Assembly (NCBI RefSeq): GCF_000733855.1
Contig: NZ_JPOJ01000001.1
Location: forward strand, 4,367,306-4,431,305
Length of the DNA: 64,000 nucleotides
Source: Methylomicrobium agile
GTDB lineage: Bacteria > Pseudomonadota > Gammaproteobacteria > Methylococcales > Methylomonadaceae
Direction of reading: 5' to 3'
The number at the start of each line of letters is the position of its first letter. Within the stretch, counting starts at the first letter, position 1. The translations under genes and the position numbers were made by a program. The notes under the pieces are model-generated. The model was not told where the DNA came from. It ran no database searches and was given only the letters and a program-made list of their open reading frames with translations. Shown here in pieces: positions 8,051 through 17,692 of the stretch.

Positions 8051-11000
8051 TCAGCCGCGTTCATCCCAGGCTTTTTCGAGCCGTTTCGCGGACACCGGAA
8101 ATGCGGTCTTCAGTTGCTGCGCATACAGCGACACCCTGAATTCTTCCAGCGCCCAACGGAACGGATCCTGTTCGGGGATGACGGTCTCTTTTTTTGACTT
8201 CTTCTCGACATCCTGCCAAAAGCGGATGGCATAACGCTGGATTTCCTGATTTTTTTGCGGATCGTTCACAAACTTGTCCAGCCGGTACAGGACCGCTTTC
8301 AAATAACGCGGGATCGCCTTGAGCTGGTCGTACGGGGTGTGCCGGATAAAGCCGGCGTAGATCAATAGGTCGAGCTGTTGATTTACATCTTTGGCCAATG
8401 AATCGTTAGGGTTCAGCTTGCCTGTGCGGGCTTTGATGTCGGCGTATTGCAGCATGATATCCGGAACGATCTTGCCGATGTCGTTCGCCGCAGCGATCAG
8501 ATTCGGCTTCGCCGCTTGTAGATTGCGTTCGAACGCTTCCTTGTTTCGAATCGTCCGGCCCTCGATAAACACATGGCTCAAAATGCAGAACAGCAAATCC
8601 TCCTTATACGAACCGGACCGCTGATATTGGATGATCGGATGTTTCGGCAGGCGTTGATAAGCCAGTTCGGCAGCGGCCGATTGCGGCGCGTTTTTCTGGA
8701 TATAGGTGCATTCCTTACGCAACTGCAATTGGTACAAGCGCATCAGACCGGCCTGATGCTGCTGCGCGGCCTTGCGTTCGGTGTCGAACAGCCGCACGCC
8801 GACCGCATCGCCTTCGTCGACGATCGCGGGGTAGCCGATGAACGACTGGCCGCGCTGCATGAACTGGCGCGTATCCGGCAGATCGCCGAACGCCCACTGA
8901 ATGCAGCCGGTATAATTCAATTCGTCGGCGGCCAGCTGGTCGAAGCTGTCGCCAGCCACAACCCCATGTTTAGCCTGGAGTTTTTTCAGATCGCGACCGT
9001 AATCGAGCAGCTTGCCCCGGTCGTCGACGACCCGGAAATTCATCTTTAAATGCTCGGGTAAGGACTCCGGATTCCAGGCGTTCAGCGGAATCGCCTCCCC
9101 GGTCAGCTTGCGCAACCGGTTGCCGAGCCATTCGTATAAAGAACCCTTGAAATCCGGCTCGATTTCGAGGCATTTTTTGACCGTTTCCGGCACCGGCACG
9201 AAATGCTTCCGGATCGGCTTCGGTAGCGACTTGACCAGCGCGACGCATTTCTCTTCGAGCAGCCCCGGCACCAGCCAGTCGAACGGCGTCTGCGAAACCT
9301 GGTTCAACTGATGCACCGGGATGATCGCGGTCACGCCGTCCTCGTCGTGGCCGGGCTCGAAGCGGTATTGCAGCCTGATCGTCAAATTGCCGACTTTTTT
9401 GCTGTCCGGATAATCCCACTCGTTCACCGCATGATCCTGCTCGCGGGTCAGGTCTTCCCGGGTCAGAAACAGGCATTTCGGATTGTCGCGCTCGACTTTC
9501 TTGCGCCACTGATCGAAGGTAACCCCGTTCACGACCTCGGCCGGGATCTTCTCGTCGTAAAACCGGTATAGCCATTCCTCGTCCTCGATCAGATCGACAC
9601 GGCGTCCTTTGTGCTGGATATAGCCGACTTCTTCCAACAGTGTCCGGTTCGCGAGATAGAACGGCGCGTTGCTGTGATAATCATGATCGACCAGCGCCGA
9701 GCGGATGAAGATCTCGCGCGCCGCCTTCGGGTCGACGTGTTCGTAAGGCACCTTGCGCCCGGCCTGCAGCGTCAGGCCGAACAGCAAGGTGCGTTCGTGC
9801 ACCGCAGAACGTGCCGCTTTCTTTTCCCAGTGCGGATCGTAATAATTGCGCTTGACCAAATACTCCGCGCATTCTTCGATCCATTCCGGCTCCACCTTCG
9901 CGACGGTCCTCGCGTAGATCTTGCTGGTCTCGACCTGCTCGGCCGCCATGATCCATTTCGGCCGCGCCTTGTACTGGCCGGAGCCCGGAAAGATGAAGAA
10001 CTTCAAGCCGCGCGCGCCAAGATATTCGTATTGCTCGTGCCGGAAACCGATATTCGAGAGCAGGCCCGGCAACAGCGCACGGTGGATTTCCGCATAGCTG
10101 GCCGGCACCGTATTGATCTTCAGGTTCAAATCGCCCTTGATCACCTGCATGATCTGCGCGTGGATGTCGACCCATTCGCGCATCCGGATGTAGGATAAAA
10201 AATGGTCGCTGCAGTATTTGCGCAGTTTGTTGTTCGACAGATGCTTCTTCTGTTCCTCGAAGTCGTTCCAGAGGTTCAACAGGGTCAGAAAATCCGAATC
10301 CTCGTGGCGAAAGCGCGCCTGTTTCGCCTCGGCCTGGGCCAGCTTGTCGGCCGGTTTCTCGCGCGGATCCTGAATGCTCAGCGCCGAAACGATGATCGCG
10401 ACTTCATGCAGCGCGTGCTGCTTTTCGGCCGCGATCAGCATCCGGGCCAGGCGCGGGTCGGTCGGAAACTTGACCAGTTGCTTGCCGATCTCGGTCAGTT
10501 TGCCCTGCTTGTCCAGCGCGTTGACTTCCTGCAAGACGGTCTTGCCGTCCCGAATCATCTTGTCTTCGGGCGGCTCGATGAACGGAAAATCTTCGATGTC
10601 GCCCAGGTTCAGCGCAGTCATTTGCAGGATGACGGCCGAGAGGTTCGTGCGCAGAATTTCCGGTTCGGTAAACTCGGGCCGCGCCTGATAATCTTCGGCC
10701 GAATACAGCCGGATGCAGATGCCTTCGGCGACCCGGCCGCAGCGCCCTGCCCTTTGGTTCGCGCTCGACTGCGAAATCCGTTCGATCGGCAGACGCTGGA
10801 TCTTGCTGCGATGGCTGTAGCGGCTGATCCGCGCATGGCCGGTATCGATCACAGCGCGGATGCCGGGCACGGTCAGCGAGGTTTCGGCGACGTTGGTCGC
10901 CAGTACGATCCGGATCTTGCCGCCTTTCGGCTTGAACACCCGCTCCTGCTCGCTCGTGCTCAGCTTCGCATATAACGGCAGGATTTCATATTTGCTCGGA

Positions 11001-11965
11001 TGGTGCTTTTTCAGCGATTCGGTCGTTTCCTTGATTTCGCGCTCGCCGCTCATGAAGATCAGGATGTCGCCGCGCACGTCGCGGACCAGCTCGTCGACCG
11101 CCTCCAGAATCGCCTGCTGCAGGTTGTCGCTGGTCTCGTCGTTCGCGGTTTTCTTGCCCTCTTCGTCCTGTTCGGTTTCCTCGACCGGCCGATAGCGGAT
11201 CTCGACCGGATAAGTGCGGCCCGAAACCTCGATGATCGGGGCATCGAAGAAATGCCGGGAAAAGCGTTCCGGGTCGATCGTCGCGGAAGTAATGATCAGT
11301 TTTAGGTCGGGCCGCTTCGGCAACAGCCATTTCATGTAGCCGAGCAGGAAATCGATGTTCAGGCTGCGCTCGTGCGCCTCGTCGATGATGATCGTATCGT
11401 ACTGGTTCAGATAAGGATCGTTCTGCGTCTCGGCAAGCAGAATCCCGTCGGTCATCAGTTTGACCAGCGAATCGGCATGGGTCTTGTCGGTGAAACGGAC
11501 TTTGAAGCCGACCGACTTGCCGAGCGGCTCGCCGAGTTCTTCCGCGATCCGGTCCGCGACCGTGCGCGCGGCGATCCGGCGCGGCTGGGTATGACCGATG
11601 AAACCGCCCGAACCAAGCCCGATCGACAGGCAGATTTTCGGCAGCTGCGTGGTCTTGCCCGAGCCGGTCTCGCCGCAGACGATCACGACCTGATTGTTAC
11701 GGATCAGTTCGGCAATTTCGTCCTTTTTGCCGGTGACCGGCAGATCGGGAAAATTCAAGACCGGTACGCTCGCCAAACGCTGCCGGCGTCTTTCGGCCGA
11801 TTGCCCGATCTTCGCTTGCAGCGCAGCCACTTGCGCGATCGGATTCTTGCCTTTCTGATATTCGTTGCGCAAGCGGTCGAGCTGGCGCTTAAAACCGTGC
11901 CGGTCCTGGTTTAGGCACTGCGGTAACTGGCGGGAGAGTTGCTTGAGGGTTTCGCTGAGGGACAT
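8051..11965 (-). CDS. hrpA: ATP-dependent RNA helicase HrpA
   Basis: 1304 residues, the usual HrpA length (~1300). DEAH-box helicase implicated in mRNA processing and rescue of stalled ribosomes. Motif I GETGSGKTTQLPK, motif II IIDEAHERSLN, motif III SATID, and motif VI SQSSANQRAGRCGRV are visible, followed by the winged-helix, ratchet and OB-fold regions and the long HrpA-specific C-terminal extension. The ATG at 11965 is preferred over a TTG one codon upstream. It stands as a single gene. Confidence 0.95.
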   Translation of the reverse strand: MSLSETLKQLSRQLPQCLNQDRHGFKRQLDRLRNEYQKGKNPIAQVAALQAKIGQSAERRRQRLASVPVLNFPDLPVTGKKDEIAELIRNNQVVIVCGETGSGKTTQLPKICLSIGLGSGGFIGHTQPRRIAARTVADRIAEELGEPLGKSVGFKVRFTDKTHADSLVKLMTDGILLAETQNDPYLNQYDTIIIDEAHERSLNIDFLLGYMKWLLPKRPDLKLIITSATIDPERFSRHFFDAPIIEVSGRTYPVEIRYRPVEETEQDEEGKKTANDETSDNLQQAILEAVDELVRDVRGDILIFMSGEREIKETTESLKKHHPSKYEILPLYAKLSTSEQERVFKPKGGKIRIVLATNVAETSLTVPGIRAVIDTGHARISRYSHRSKIQRLPIERISQSSANQRAGRCGRVAEGICIRLYSAEDYQARPEFTEPEILRTNLSAVILQMTALNLGDIEDFPFIEPPEDKMIRDGKTVLQEVNALDKQGKLTEIGKQLVKFPTDPRLARMLIAAEKQHALHEVAIIVSALSIQDPREKPADKLAQAEAKQARFRHEDSDFLTLLNLWNDFEEQKKHLSNNKLRKYCSDHFLSYIRMREWVDIHAQIMQVIKGDLNLKINTVPASYAEIHRALLPGLLSNIGFRHEQYEYLGARGLKFFIFPGSGQYKARPKWIMAAEQVETSKIYARTVAKVEPEWIEECAEYLVKRNYYDPHWEKKAARSAVHERTLLFGLTLQAGRKVPYEHVDPKAAREIFIRSALVDHDYHSNAPFYLANRTLLEEVGYIQHKGRRVDLIEDEEWLYRFYDEKIPAEVVNGVTFDQWRKKVERDNPKCLFLTREDLTREQDHAVNEWDYPDSKKVGNLTIRLQYRFEPGHDEDGVTAIIPVHQLNQVSQTPFDWLVPGLLEEKCVALVKSLPKPIRKHFVPVPETVKKCLEIEPDFKGSLYEWLGNRLRKLTGEAIPLNAWNPESLPEHLKMNFRVVDDRGKLLDYGRDLKKLQAKHGVVAGDSFDQLAADELNYTGCIQWAFGDLPDTRQFMQRGQSFIGYPAIVDEGDAVGVRLFDTERKAAQQHQAGLMRLYQLQLRKECTYIQKNAPQSAAAELAYQRLPKHPIIQYQRSGSYKEDLLFCILSHVFIEGRTIRNKEAFERNLQAAKPNLIAAANDIGKIVPDIMLQYADIKARTGKLNPNDSLAKDVNQQLDLLIYAGFIRHTPYDQLKAIPRYLKAVLYRLDKFVNDPQKNQEIQRYAIRFWQDVEKKSKKETVIPEQDPFRWALEEFRVSLYAQQLKTAFPVSAKRLEKAWDERG

Positions 11966-12014
11966 CAAAACAGCCGGTAAAATGCGGCCATTATACGATA
12001 AATAAACCCGAATC

Positions 12015-12047
12015 AGACCTGCCGGGTTTTCAAAACCTGGCAGGTCT
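12015..12047. repeat. 33-bp palindrome, copy 2 of 3
   Basis: Same element as at 2231-2263, with a few changes in the left arm (GACCTGCCGGG) and the centre. It lies just past the stop of the Uma2 gene and upstream of hrpA, which is transcribed in the same direction. Confidence 0.75.
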
Positions 12048-12052
12048 GTAAG

Positions 12053-12643
12053 CTAATAGTCGGTTGGCAAACGCGCGGCCAGTTCGTCCCACCGGATGAC
12101 CATCTCCGGCAAAATGCCGACCACGGTTTCGCCTTTCAATTCATAGATTTCCGGCTTGCCGTATTCATCTCCCTGCAAACGGTAAACCGTCAGCACGCGA
12201 TCGACCGGGTGTACCAGCCAATATTCGCGAACCCCGTGCCGTTCGTAGAGCCGGCGTTTTTTGATCTGGTCGTGGCCGGCGGTTGACGGCGACAACACTT
12301 CCACGACCCAGTCGGGAGCGCCCCGTATTCCCCTGCGGTCTATTTTGTCGGAATCGCAGACAACCAACACATCGGGCTGTACGACAGTGTCAATCTGGTC
12401 GTCCGATTCAGCATATTTAGGTAAGCGCACATCAATTGGCGCAATAAAAGCTCGGCAGGATTTGCCCTTTAAAGCTTGCCGGATTTGAAAGTAAATTTCC
12501 CCCGCAACATCCTGATGCGCCACGTCAGGCGCCGGGGCCATCAAATAAGCCGCTCCGTCAATCAATTCGTAACGCGAATCGTCATGCCAAGTCAAATAAT
12601 CGCCGTAGCAATGCGACACCGTATCTTTTAAAGCCAAACTCAT
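12053..12643 (-). CDS. Uma2 family (DUF820) putative endonuclease
   Basis: 196 residues. The family has a PD-(D/E)XK nuclease fold, is abundant in cyanobacteria and scattered elsewhere, and has no settled biological role. Visible signatures are YELIDGAAYLMAPAPDVAHQ, VVQPDVLVVCD, GAPDWVVEVLSPSTAGHDQIKKRRLYERHGVREYWLVHP; the Asp, Glu and Lys of the nuclease core are in these motifs. It stands alone, divergent from the radical SAM gene at 12778. Confidence 0.8.
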   Translation of the reverse strand: MSLALKDTVSHCYGDYLTWHDDSRYELIDGAAYLMAPAPDVAHQDVAGEIYFQIRQALKGKSCRAFIAPIDVRLPKYAESDDQIDTVVQPDVLVVCDSDKIDRRGIRGAPDWVVEVLSPSTAGHDQIKKRRLYERHGVREYWLVHPVDRVLTVYRLQGDEYGKPEIYELKGETVVGILPEMVIRWDELAARLPTDY

Positions 12644-12777
12644 GATATTACCTCACTTTTTCCGGTTAATTTACGGCAGAATTAGACGGCCTGCAATAGC
12701 AACTTAACTTAATTCCGGCATGAAACCCGGAATTTTGTACAATGTAGGACCATCTTTTGCCGCTTTCCTGATCCCCC

Positions 12778-13770
12778 ATGATCGAAACGATTTACATCGA
12801 AGAAAACCTGGCTGACCATCCGCGCGTACAGGAAATCGTCGCCCGCTTTCCCGAGGCACGCCGAATTCCCTGCGGGCGCTACGGCGAGGTGTTCAATCCG
12901 AAAGCGCAGAATTTCCGGCTGCAAAAACGGCGGCCTGCGCTGATCCTGGCCGAAAAATTCAGGAACTTCGCCTTGCCGGCGCCGGCAGGCTACGGGATCG
13001 GCGCACACCGCAATTATTATTTCTCGCACATGCTGAATTGCCTGTACGATTGCCGCTACTGTTTCCTGCAGGGCATGTACCCTTCCGCGCATTATGTGCT
13101 GTTTGTCAATTACGAAGACTTTCAGCAGGATATCCGCCGCATCGCCGAAGCGCATCCGGACGAAGCGGTGCATTTCTTTTCCGGCTACGACTGCGACAGT
13201 CTGGCGCTGGAACCGGTAACCGGCTTCGCCGCGCATTTTCTGCCGTTTTTCTCCGAAATCCCGAATGCCTGGCTCGAACTGCGCACCAAAAGCGCCCAGA
13301 TCAGACCCTTGCTGGCGCAGGCGCCCTTACCGCGCTGCATCGTGGCGTTCAGCCTGAACCCCGAGCAAATCAGCGAAAAACTCGAACACAAAGCTCCTTC
13401 CCTGCAAAAACGGCTCGATGCGGTCAGAAAGCTGCAGGAACAGGGTTGGCCGGTCGGCCTGCGCTTCGATCCGCTTATTTTTCAACCGGACTACCAGGAC
13501 CGATACCGGCAATTCTTCGGCCAGGTTTTTGCGCATGTCGACCCGAAGCGCTTGCATTCGGTCAGCCTCGGCGCTTTTCGCCTGCCCGAGCAGTATTTCA
13601 AAAAAGCCCAAAAGCTCTACCCCGATGAAAAACTGTTTGCGGGTCCGATGCAGTTGAAGGAAGGCATGATCGGCTATGAAGGTCCGCTCGAAAAAGACAT
13701 GCTGGCGTATTGCGTCGACCTGCTGTCGCATTACATCGCCTCCGAACGGTTTTTTCCATGCGCAGCGTGA
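12778..13770 (+). CDS. spore photoproduct lyase-like radical SAM protein
   Basis: 330 residues. The cysteines Cys88, Cys92 and Cys95 form CX3CX2C (NCLYDCRYCFLQG), the radical SAM cluster motif of the spore photoproduct lyase family. SPL reverses the thymine dimer characteristic of UV-irradiated spores. In non-sporulating proteobacteria the family is sporadic and its substrate unproven. KAQNFRLQKRRPALILAEK and SLGAFRLPEQYFKKAQKLYP are further family-like stretches. The stop overlaps the start of the following SDR gene, so the two are probably co-transcribed. Confidence 0.75.
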   Translation: MIETIYIEENLADHPRVQEIVARFPEARRIPCGRYGEVFNPKAQNFRLQKRRPALILAEKFRNFALPAPAGYGIGAHRNYYFSHMLNCLYDCRYCFLQGMYPSAHYVLFVNYEDFQQDIRRIAEAHPDEAVHFFSGYDCDSLALEPVTGFAAHFLPFFSEIPNAWLELRTKSAQIRPLLAQAPLPRCIVAFSLNPEQISEKLEHKAPSLQKRLDAVRKLQEQGWPVGLRFDPLIFQPDYQDRYRQFFGQVFAHVDPKRLHSVSLGAFRLPEQYFKKAQKLYPDEKLFAGPMQLKEGMIGYEGPLEKDMLAYCVDLLSHYIASERFFPCAA

Positions 13771-14480
13771 AGCGCGCCATTCTGGTGACCGGCGCCAGCT
13801 CCGGCATCGGCCGGGCCGTTGCCCGGCGATTATTGGCGGAAGGGCACGAGGTGATCGGCGTATCACGGGATATTCGTAAATTCAACCACGGACGGGAAGG
13901 CTTCCATGCACTCGAACTGGACCTCGCCGATCTGGCCGCCCTGCCCACCCAAATCGCCGGCATTGCCCAACGCTTCCCTGAACTCGACGCTGTCGTATTC
14001 AGTGCCGGCATCGGACGTTTCGGGGCGCTCGAACAATTTTCCTATGCGCAGATCGAAACCTTGATGGCGGTCAATTTTACCGGCCAGGCCTTTCTGGCCC
14101 GCGCTCTGCTGCCGCAGTTAAAGCGCAAGGCCCGCAGCGATCTGATCTTTATCGGCTCGGAAGCGGCATTGAAAGGCTCCCGCCAGGGCGCGGTTTATTG
14201 CGCCGGCAAGTTTGCGGTGCGCGGATTCGCCCAGGCCTTGCGCGAGGAATGCGGCAAAAGCGGCCTGCGCGTTGCGCTGATCAATCCCGGCATGGTCAAG
14301 ACCGAATTTTTCGACGAGCTGTCTTTCGAACCCGGCGACCACGCCAGCAATTACATTCTGCCGGAAGACGTCGCCGAAACGGTTTCGTATGTGTTGAATT
14401 CGCGCGCGGATATCGTGATCGACGAAATCAGCCTGAGCCCTTTGAACAAGGCCGTAAAGTTCAAAAAACCCGACCGATGA
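13758..14480 (+). CDS. short-chain dehydrogenase/reductase (SDR)
   Basis: 240 residues from the ATG at 13758, which overlaps the radical SAM gene by 13 bases. The NAD(P)-binding motif TGASSGIGRAVA is at the N-terminus; NAG is replaced by SAGIGRFG, and the active site is Ser (FIGSEAALKG) with YCAGK, so the Tyr-X3-Lys pair is present. The C-terminal INPGMVKTEFFDELSF and ISLSPLNKAV match the YdfG-like SDR group. The substrate is unknown. Coupling to the SPL-like gene may mean a joint function, but this is inference. Confidence 0.8.
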   Translation: MRSVKRAILVTGASSGIGRAVARRLLAEGHEVIGVSRDIRKFNHGREGFHALELDLADLAALPTQIAGIAQRFPELDAVVFSAGIGRFGALEQFSYAQIETLMAVNFTGQAFLARALLPQLKRKARSDLIFIGSEAALKGSRQGAVYCAGKFAVRGFAQALREECGKSGLRVALINPGMVKTEFFDELSFEPGDHASNYILPEDVAETVSYVLNSRADIVIDEISLSPLNKAVKFKKPDR

Positions 14481-14496
14481 CCGTCCGTCCGACAGG

Positions 14497-14805
14497 CTAA
14501 ATTTTCAGCCGCTCGACGACCCTGCCGCCGATCAGATGCTCCTGAATGATCTCGTCGATATCCTCCCGGTTTTTAAAGGTATACCAGACGGCTTCGGGAT
14601 ACACCACCATCACCGGCCCCTTGTTGCAACGATCCATACAGCCCGCGTTATTGATCCGGCACTTGCCGGGGCCGCTCAATCTCAGTTTCTTGATCTGCTC
14701 TTTCGCGTAATCGCGCAGGGTCTGAGGATCATGATCGCCGCAGCTGCTTCTGCCGTCATCGCGCCGATTGGTGCAAAAGAATACATGGTGCGTGTAATAA
14801 CTCAT
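14497..14805 (-). CDS. (2Fe-2S) thioredoxin-like ferredoxin
   Basis: 102 residues from the ATG at 14805. Cysteines in VFFCTNRRDDGRSSCGD and GKCRINNAGCMDRCNKGPVMVVYPE follow the pattern of the thioredoxin-fold 2Fe-2S ferredoxins (Shethna-type / NuoE-like). It is convergent with the SDR gene, with only 16 bases between stops. The electron-transfer partner is unknown. Confidence 0.82.
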   Translation of the reverse strand: MSYYTHHVFFCTNRRDDGRSSCGDHDPQTLRDYAKEQIKKLRLSGPGKCRINNAGCMDRCNKGPVMVVYPEAVWYTFKNREDIDEIIQEHLIGGRVVERLKI

Positions 14806-15005
14806 CACAAAAAATAAAACGGGTTTTGATGCGCGGAATTATACCCGAGCAAACTACGGACCGCGCGAAGAAATGACCAAACCGATTTCTCCGGGCTTAA
14901 ACTCTGCCCGCCCGATTTTCTGGAGGCGGAACTTTTCCGGCGCCTCCGGAATCTTTTTAATCGTATTTTTCGAATTTCCCCACAACCCCTAATAAGGAAA
15001 TCGCC

Positions 15006-15374
15006 ATGAAGCCACTGAAAATAACCGTCGCTACCTTTTTCCTCTCGCTCGCTTTCAGCCTGCCCAGCCATGCCGGCAGCACGGACACTCCCGATGAACC
15101 GATGAGCATGCAAAAAGGCATGGGAATGAAAGGACCTAAGTCGAAAGAGGAGCTGGAGCGGCATCTGCGGATGAATCAGGAACAGATGCTGAAGATGCAC
15201 GATCTCTCCAATCGGATTCTGTCCGAAACCGATCCAAAGAAAAAAGAACAACTGAAAAACGAGCAGCTTGAACTGATGAAAACGCACCACGAGCAGATGA
15301 TGACAAAGCGGATGGAAAAAAAGCAACGTCATCAAAAAACGATGGAAAAACCGGCCCCTAAATCAACCCCATAA
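15006..15374 (+). CDS. small exported Met- and Lys-rich protein
   Basis: 122 residues with a clear signal peptide (residues 1-23, ending SHAG). The mature part is rich in Met, His, Lys and Gln (MSMQKGMGMKG, QMLKMHDLSNRIL, MKTHHEQMMTKRMEKKQRHQK) and predicted helical. AAGGAA lies 6 bases before the start. Such Met/His-rich periplasmic proteins can bind copper; that is only a suggestion, though copper handling matters in methanotrophs. No family recognised. Confidence 0.65.
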   Translation: MKPLKITVATFFLSLAFSLPSHAGSTDTPDEPMSMQKGMGMKGPKSKEELERHLRMNQEQMLKMHDLSNRILSETDPKKKEQLKNEQLELMKTHHEQMMTKRMEKKQRHQKTMEKPAPKSTP

Positions 15375-15576
15375 ATATCCGCCGCCTTTCCTTCCACGGA
15401 TCATTTCCGGACGCTTCCCCGACAAGCCGGGGCCCGCTCGTTCTGCAATTTTGCGGTTACCGCCAGAACCATCGCGCCTGGCACAGATAACCCCCATCCC
15501 GGCAGTTTCTGTCCTTGCCGGAATGGGGCACTGCGAACACATCGTGCGTTTACGCTGATTCTGCAGCATCAGTTGC

Positions 15577-15606
15577 TTGAATATCAAAAAAAATACTGTC
15601 TATAAT
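15577..15606 (+). promoter_or_regulatory. sigma-70-type promoter of the FHA-like gene
   Basis: TTGAAT (15577-15582), an 18-base spacer and a perfect TATAAT (15601-15606) lie 36 bases before the start codon. The flanking ACTGTC/GACAGT pair makes a small palindrome over the -10 box, a possible operator. Confidence 0.6.
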
Positions 15607-15641
15607 TTAAGACAGTTATTTTTATCGATCCGCTGAATAAA

Positions 15642-16274
15642 ATGCCAAAACTGACTGTTTATTTCAAAGATAAAGAAATCGAATCCTTCGCGCTCGATGA
15701 AGGAAAGGTACGAATCGGCCGCGACGAGACCAACGAAATCATTATAAACAGTCTTGCGATCGCGCCGGTTCATGCGGTAATTGCATTCAGTAAAGGAGTT
15801 GCAACGATTAGGGCGTTACAGGATGAATTTCCGATTACCGTGAACGGGGGAAAGACCAAAGAAGCCATTCTCAACGAAAACGATATGATTGCCCTGGGCA
15901 AACATCACGTTCTGTTCAATAACGCAAGTTCGGTCGGCGGACCGGAACCGTTTGACGAAACCATCGAAAACGATCCGTCGGTGCCTCTTCTTTTCGGCCT
16001 AGAGCCCAAACTGCCCAACGGCAATTTTCAGATCATGGATGGAGAAAATATCGGCAAAATCATTCCGATCAAAAAAACGATGGTACAGTTGGGCCGCCCG
16101 GGCCAAGGCATTGTCGTAGTCACCCGGAAAAAAGAAGGCTATTTCGTCTCCACGCTGGAAAACAAAGGTTCGCTGACCGTCAACGGCGAACCGATCGCAA
16201 ACCGGATCGTCAAGTTGAGCAATAACGACATTCTGGGCATCAACGACAAGTCCCTGCAGTTTTTTCTGAGCTGA
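15642..16274 (+). CDS. protein with two FHA-like domains
   Basis: 210 residues. The first half (GKVRIGRDETNEIIINSLAIAPVHAVIAF) follows the FHA phosphothreonine-recognition pattern (GR, S/N, H); the second half (VQLGRPGQGIVVVTRKKEGYFVSTLENKGSLTVNGEPI) repeats the fold with a weaker motif. No enzymatic domain is attached. It likely acts as an adaptor binding a phosphorylated partner, but no Ser/Thr kinase is nearby. It converges on radA. Confidence 0.65.
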   Translation: MPKLTVYFKDKEIESFALDEGKVRIGRDETNEIIINSLAIAPVHAVIAFSKGVATIRALQDEFPITVNGGKTKEAILNENDMIALGKHHVLFNNASSVGGPEPFDETIENDPSVPLLFGLEPKLPNGNFQIMDGENIGKIIPIKKTMVQLGRPGQGIVVVTRKKEGYFVSTLENKGSLTVNGEPIANRIVKLSNNDILGINDKSLQFFLS

Positions 16275-16294
16275 GAACGGGCTTTACCGAGGCT

Positions 16295-17668
16295 CTACAG
16301 TTCCGAGGCGATATCCAGTACCTCCGCCAGTGTGGCGACCGGATAGACAGTCAGCTCGTCGATCGGCTTTTTGGGCGCATTCGCTTTCGGTATGACCGCC
16401 TTTTTAAAACCGTGCTTGGCAGCGTCGTTGAGCCGGGCGTAACCGTTCGCGACCGGCCTGATCTCGCCGCTCAACCCTACCTCTCCGAAAAAAAACACGT
16501 CATGCGGGATGATTTTATCGCGCAAACTCGAAACGATCCCGATGATGATCGCCAGATCCGAACTGGTTTCGGTCACCTTGATGCCGCCGACCACATTCGC
16601 GTAAATTTCGTCGTTCGCGGTAAAGACCCCCCCATGACGGGCCAATACGGCGAGCAGCATCGCCAGCCGGTTTTGATCGAAGCCGACCGCAAGGCGACGG
16701 GGATTGCCGTACTGGCATTCGGTCACCAGCGCCTGAATTTCGACCAGCAAAGGCCTCGTCCCTTCCCACAGCACGGTCACCACGCTGCCCGAAGAGGGCT
16801 TTTCCGGCCGGTTCAGAAACATCGCCGAAGGATTCCTGACTTCCTTCAGGCCCGCGCTGTCCATGGCGAAAAAGCCGAGTTCCCCGACGCTGCCGAAGCG
16901 GTTTTTGTCCGCCCTCATCACGCGAAACCGGGCGTCATCGGTAGCGGCCAGAATCACCTGGCTATCGACGATATGGCTCAAGGTCATCGGCCCCGCCAGC
17001 GACTGATCCTTGGTCACATGGCCGACCAGAAACAGCGCGACGTTATTCTTTTTGGCATACTGGGTCAGATAACTTGCCGATTCACGCACCTGCGAAACGG
17101 AGCCGGGCGCCGATTCGGCCTGCTCGGTGTAAACGACCTGGATCGAATCGACCACCGCGACCTGCGGTTCGACCTCGTCCATGACATCGGCAATCCGCTG
17201 TACCGAGGTTTCGGCAAGCATCAAGATCTTGTCGGAGGGCAGCTTGAGCCGATGCGCCCGGTCGGCAATCTGACGCAGCGATTCTTCACCGGAAACATAC
17301 AGAACCTTAATGCCCTGCTGCGCGATATGGGCGATGATTTGCAGCAAAATCGTACTCTTGCCCGCCCCCGGCGCGCCGCCGATCAGAACCACGCTGCCTT
17401 TGACCAGGCCGCCGCCGAGAACGCGGTCGAATTCCGACATGCCGGTCTGAATTCTTTCTTCGCGCGCCCAAACGACATCGGACAGCCATTGCACTTCGGA
17501 CTTGCCGCCCGCATAGCCGTCCCGGCGTTTATGACGCTCCGCCGTAGCGCCGAGGCGCACTTCCTTGATCGTATTCCAGGCGCCGCAACCGGTGCATTGG
17601 CCGCCCCAGCGCGGAAAGTCGGCGCCGCACTCCGTGCAGACGAAGGCGGTTTTCTCTTTTTTGCTCAT
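16295..17668 (-). CDS. radA: DNA repair protein RadA (Sms)
   Basis: 457 residues, full length. RadA is a RecA-related branch-migration helicase in recombination and repair. Visible: N-terminal zinc finger (CTECGADFPRWGGQCTGCGAW), Walker A GGAPGAGKS, the RadA-specific KNRFGSVGE motif, and the C-terminal Lon-protease-like domain ending LTVYPVATLAEVLDIASEL. It is followed on the opposite strand by the FHA-like gene. Confidence 0.96.
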   Translation of the reverse strand: MSKKEKTAFVCTECGADFPRWGGQCTGCGAWNTIKEVRLGATAERHKRRDGYAGGKSEVQWLSDVVWAREERIQTGMSEFDRVLGGGLVKGSVVLIGGAPGAGKSTILLQIIAHIAQQGIKVLYVSGEESLRQIADRAHRLKLPSDKILMLAETSVQRIADVMDEVEPQVAVVDSIQVVYTEQAESAPGSVSQVRESASYLTQYAKKNNVALFLVGHVTKDQSLAGPMTLSHIVDSQVILAATDDARFRVMRADKNRFGSVGELGFFAMDSAGLKEVRNPSAMFLNRPEKPSSGSVVTVLWEGTRPLLVEIQALVTECQYGNPRRLAVGFDQNRLAMLLAVLARHGGVFTANDEIYANVVGGIKVTETSSDLAIIIGIVSSLRDKIIPHDVFFFGEVGLSGEIRPVANGYARLNDAAKHGFKKAVIPKANAPKKPIDELTVYPVATLAEVLDIASEL

Positions 17669-17692
17669 TCGGTCTGAAGCGCGCTGCGGCGC

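Noticed and set aside
14806..14808. GTG start one codon upstream of the 2Fe-2S protein
   Set aside because: The adjacent ATG at 14805 is the better start and matches the usual family N-terminus.
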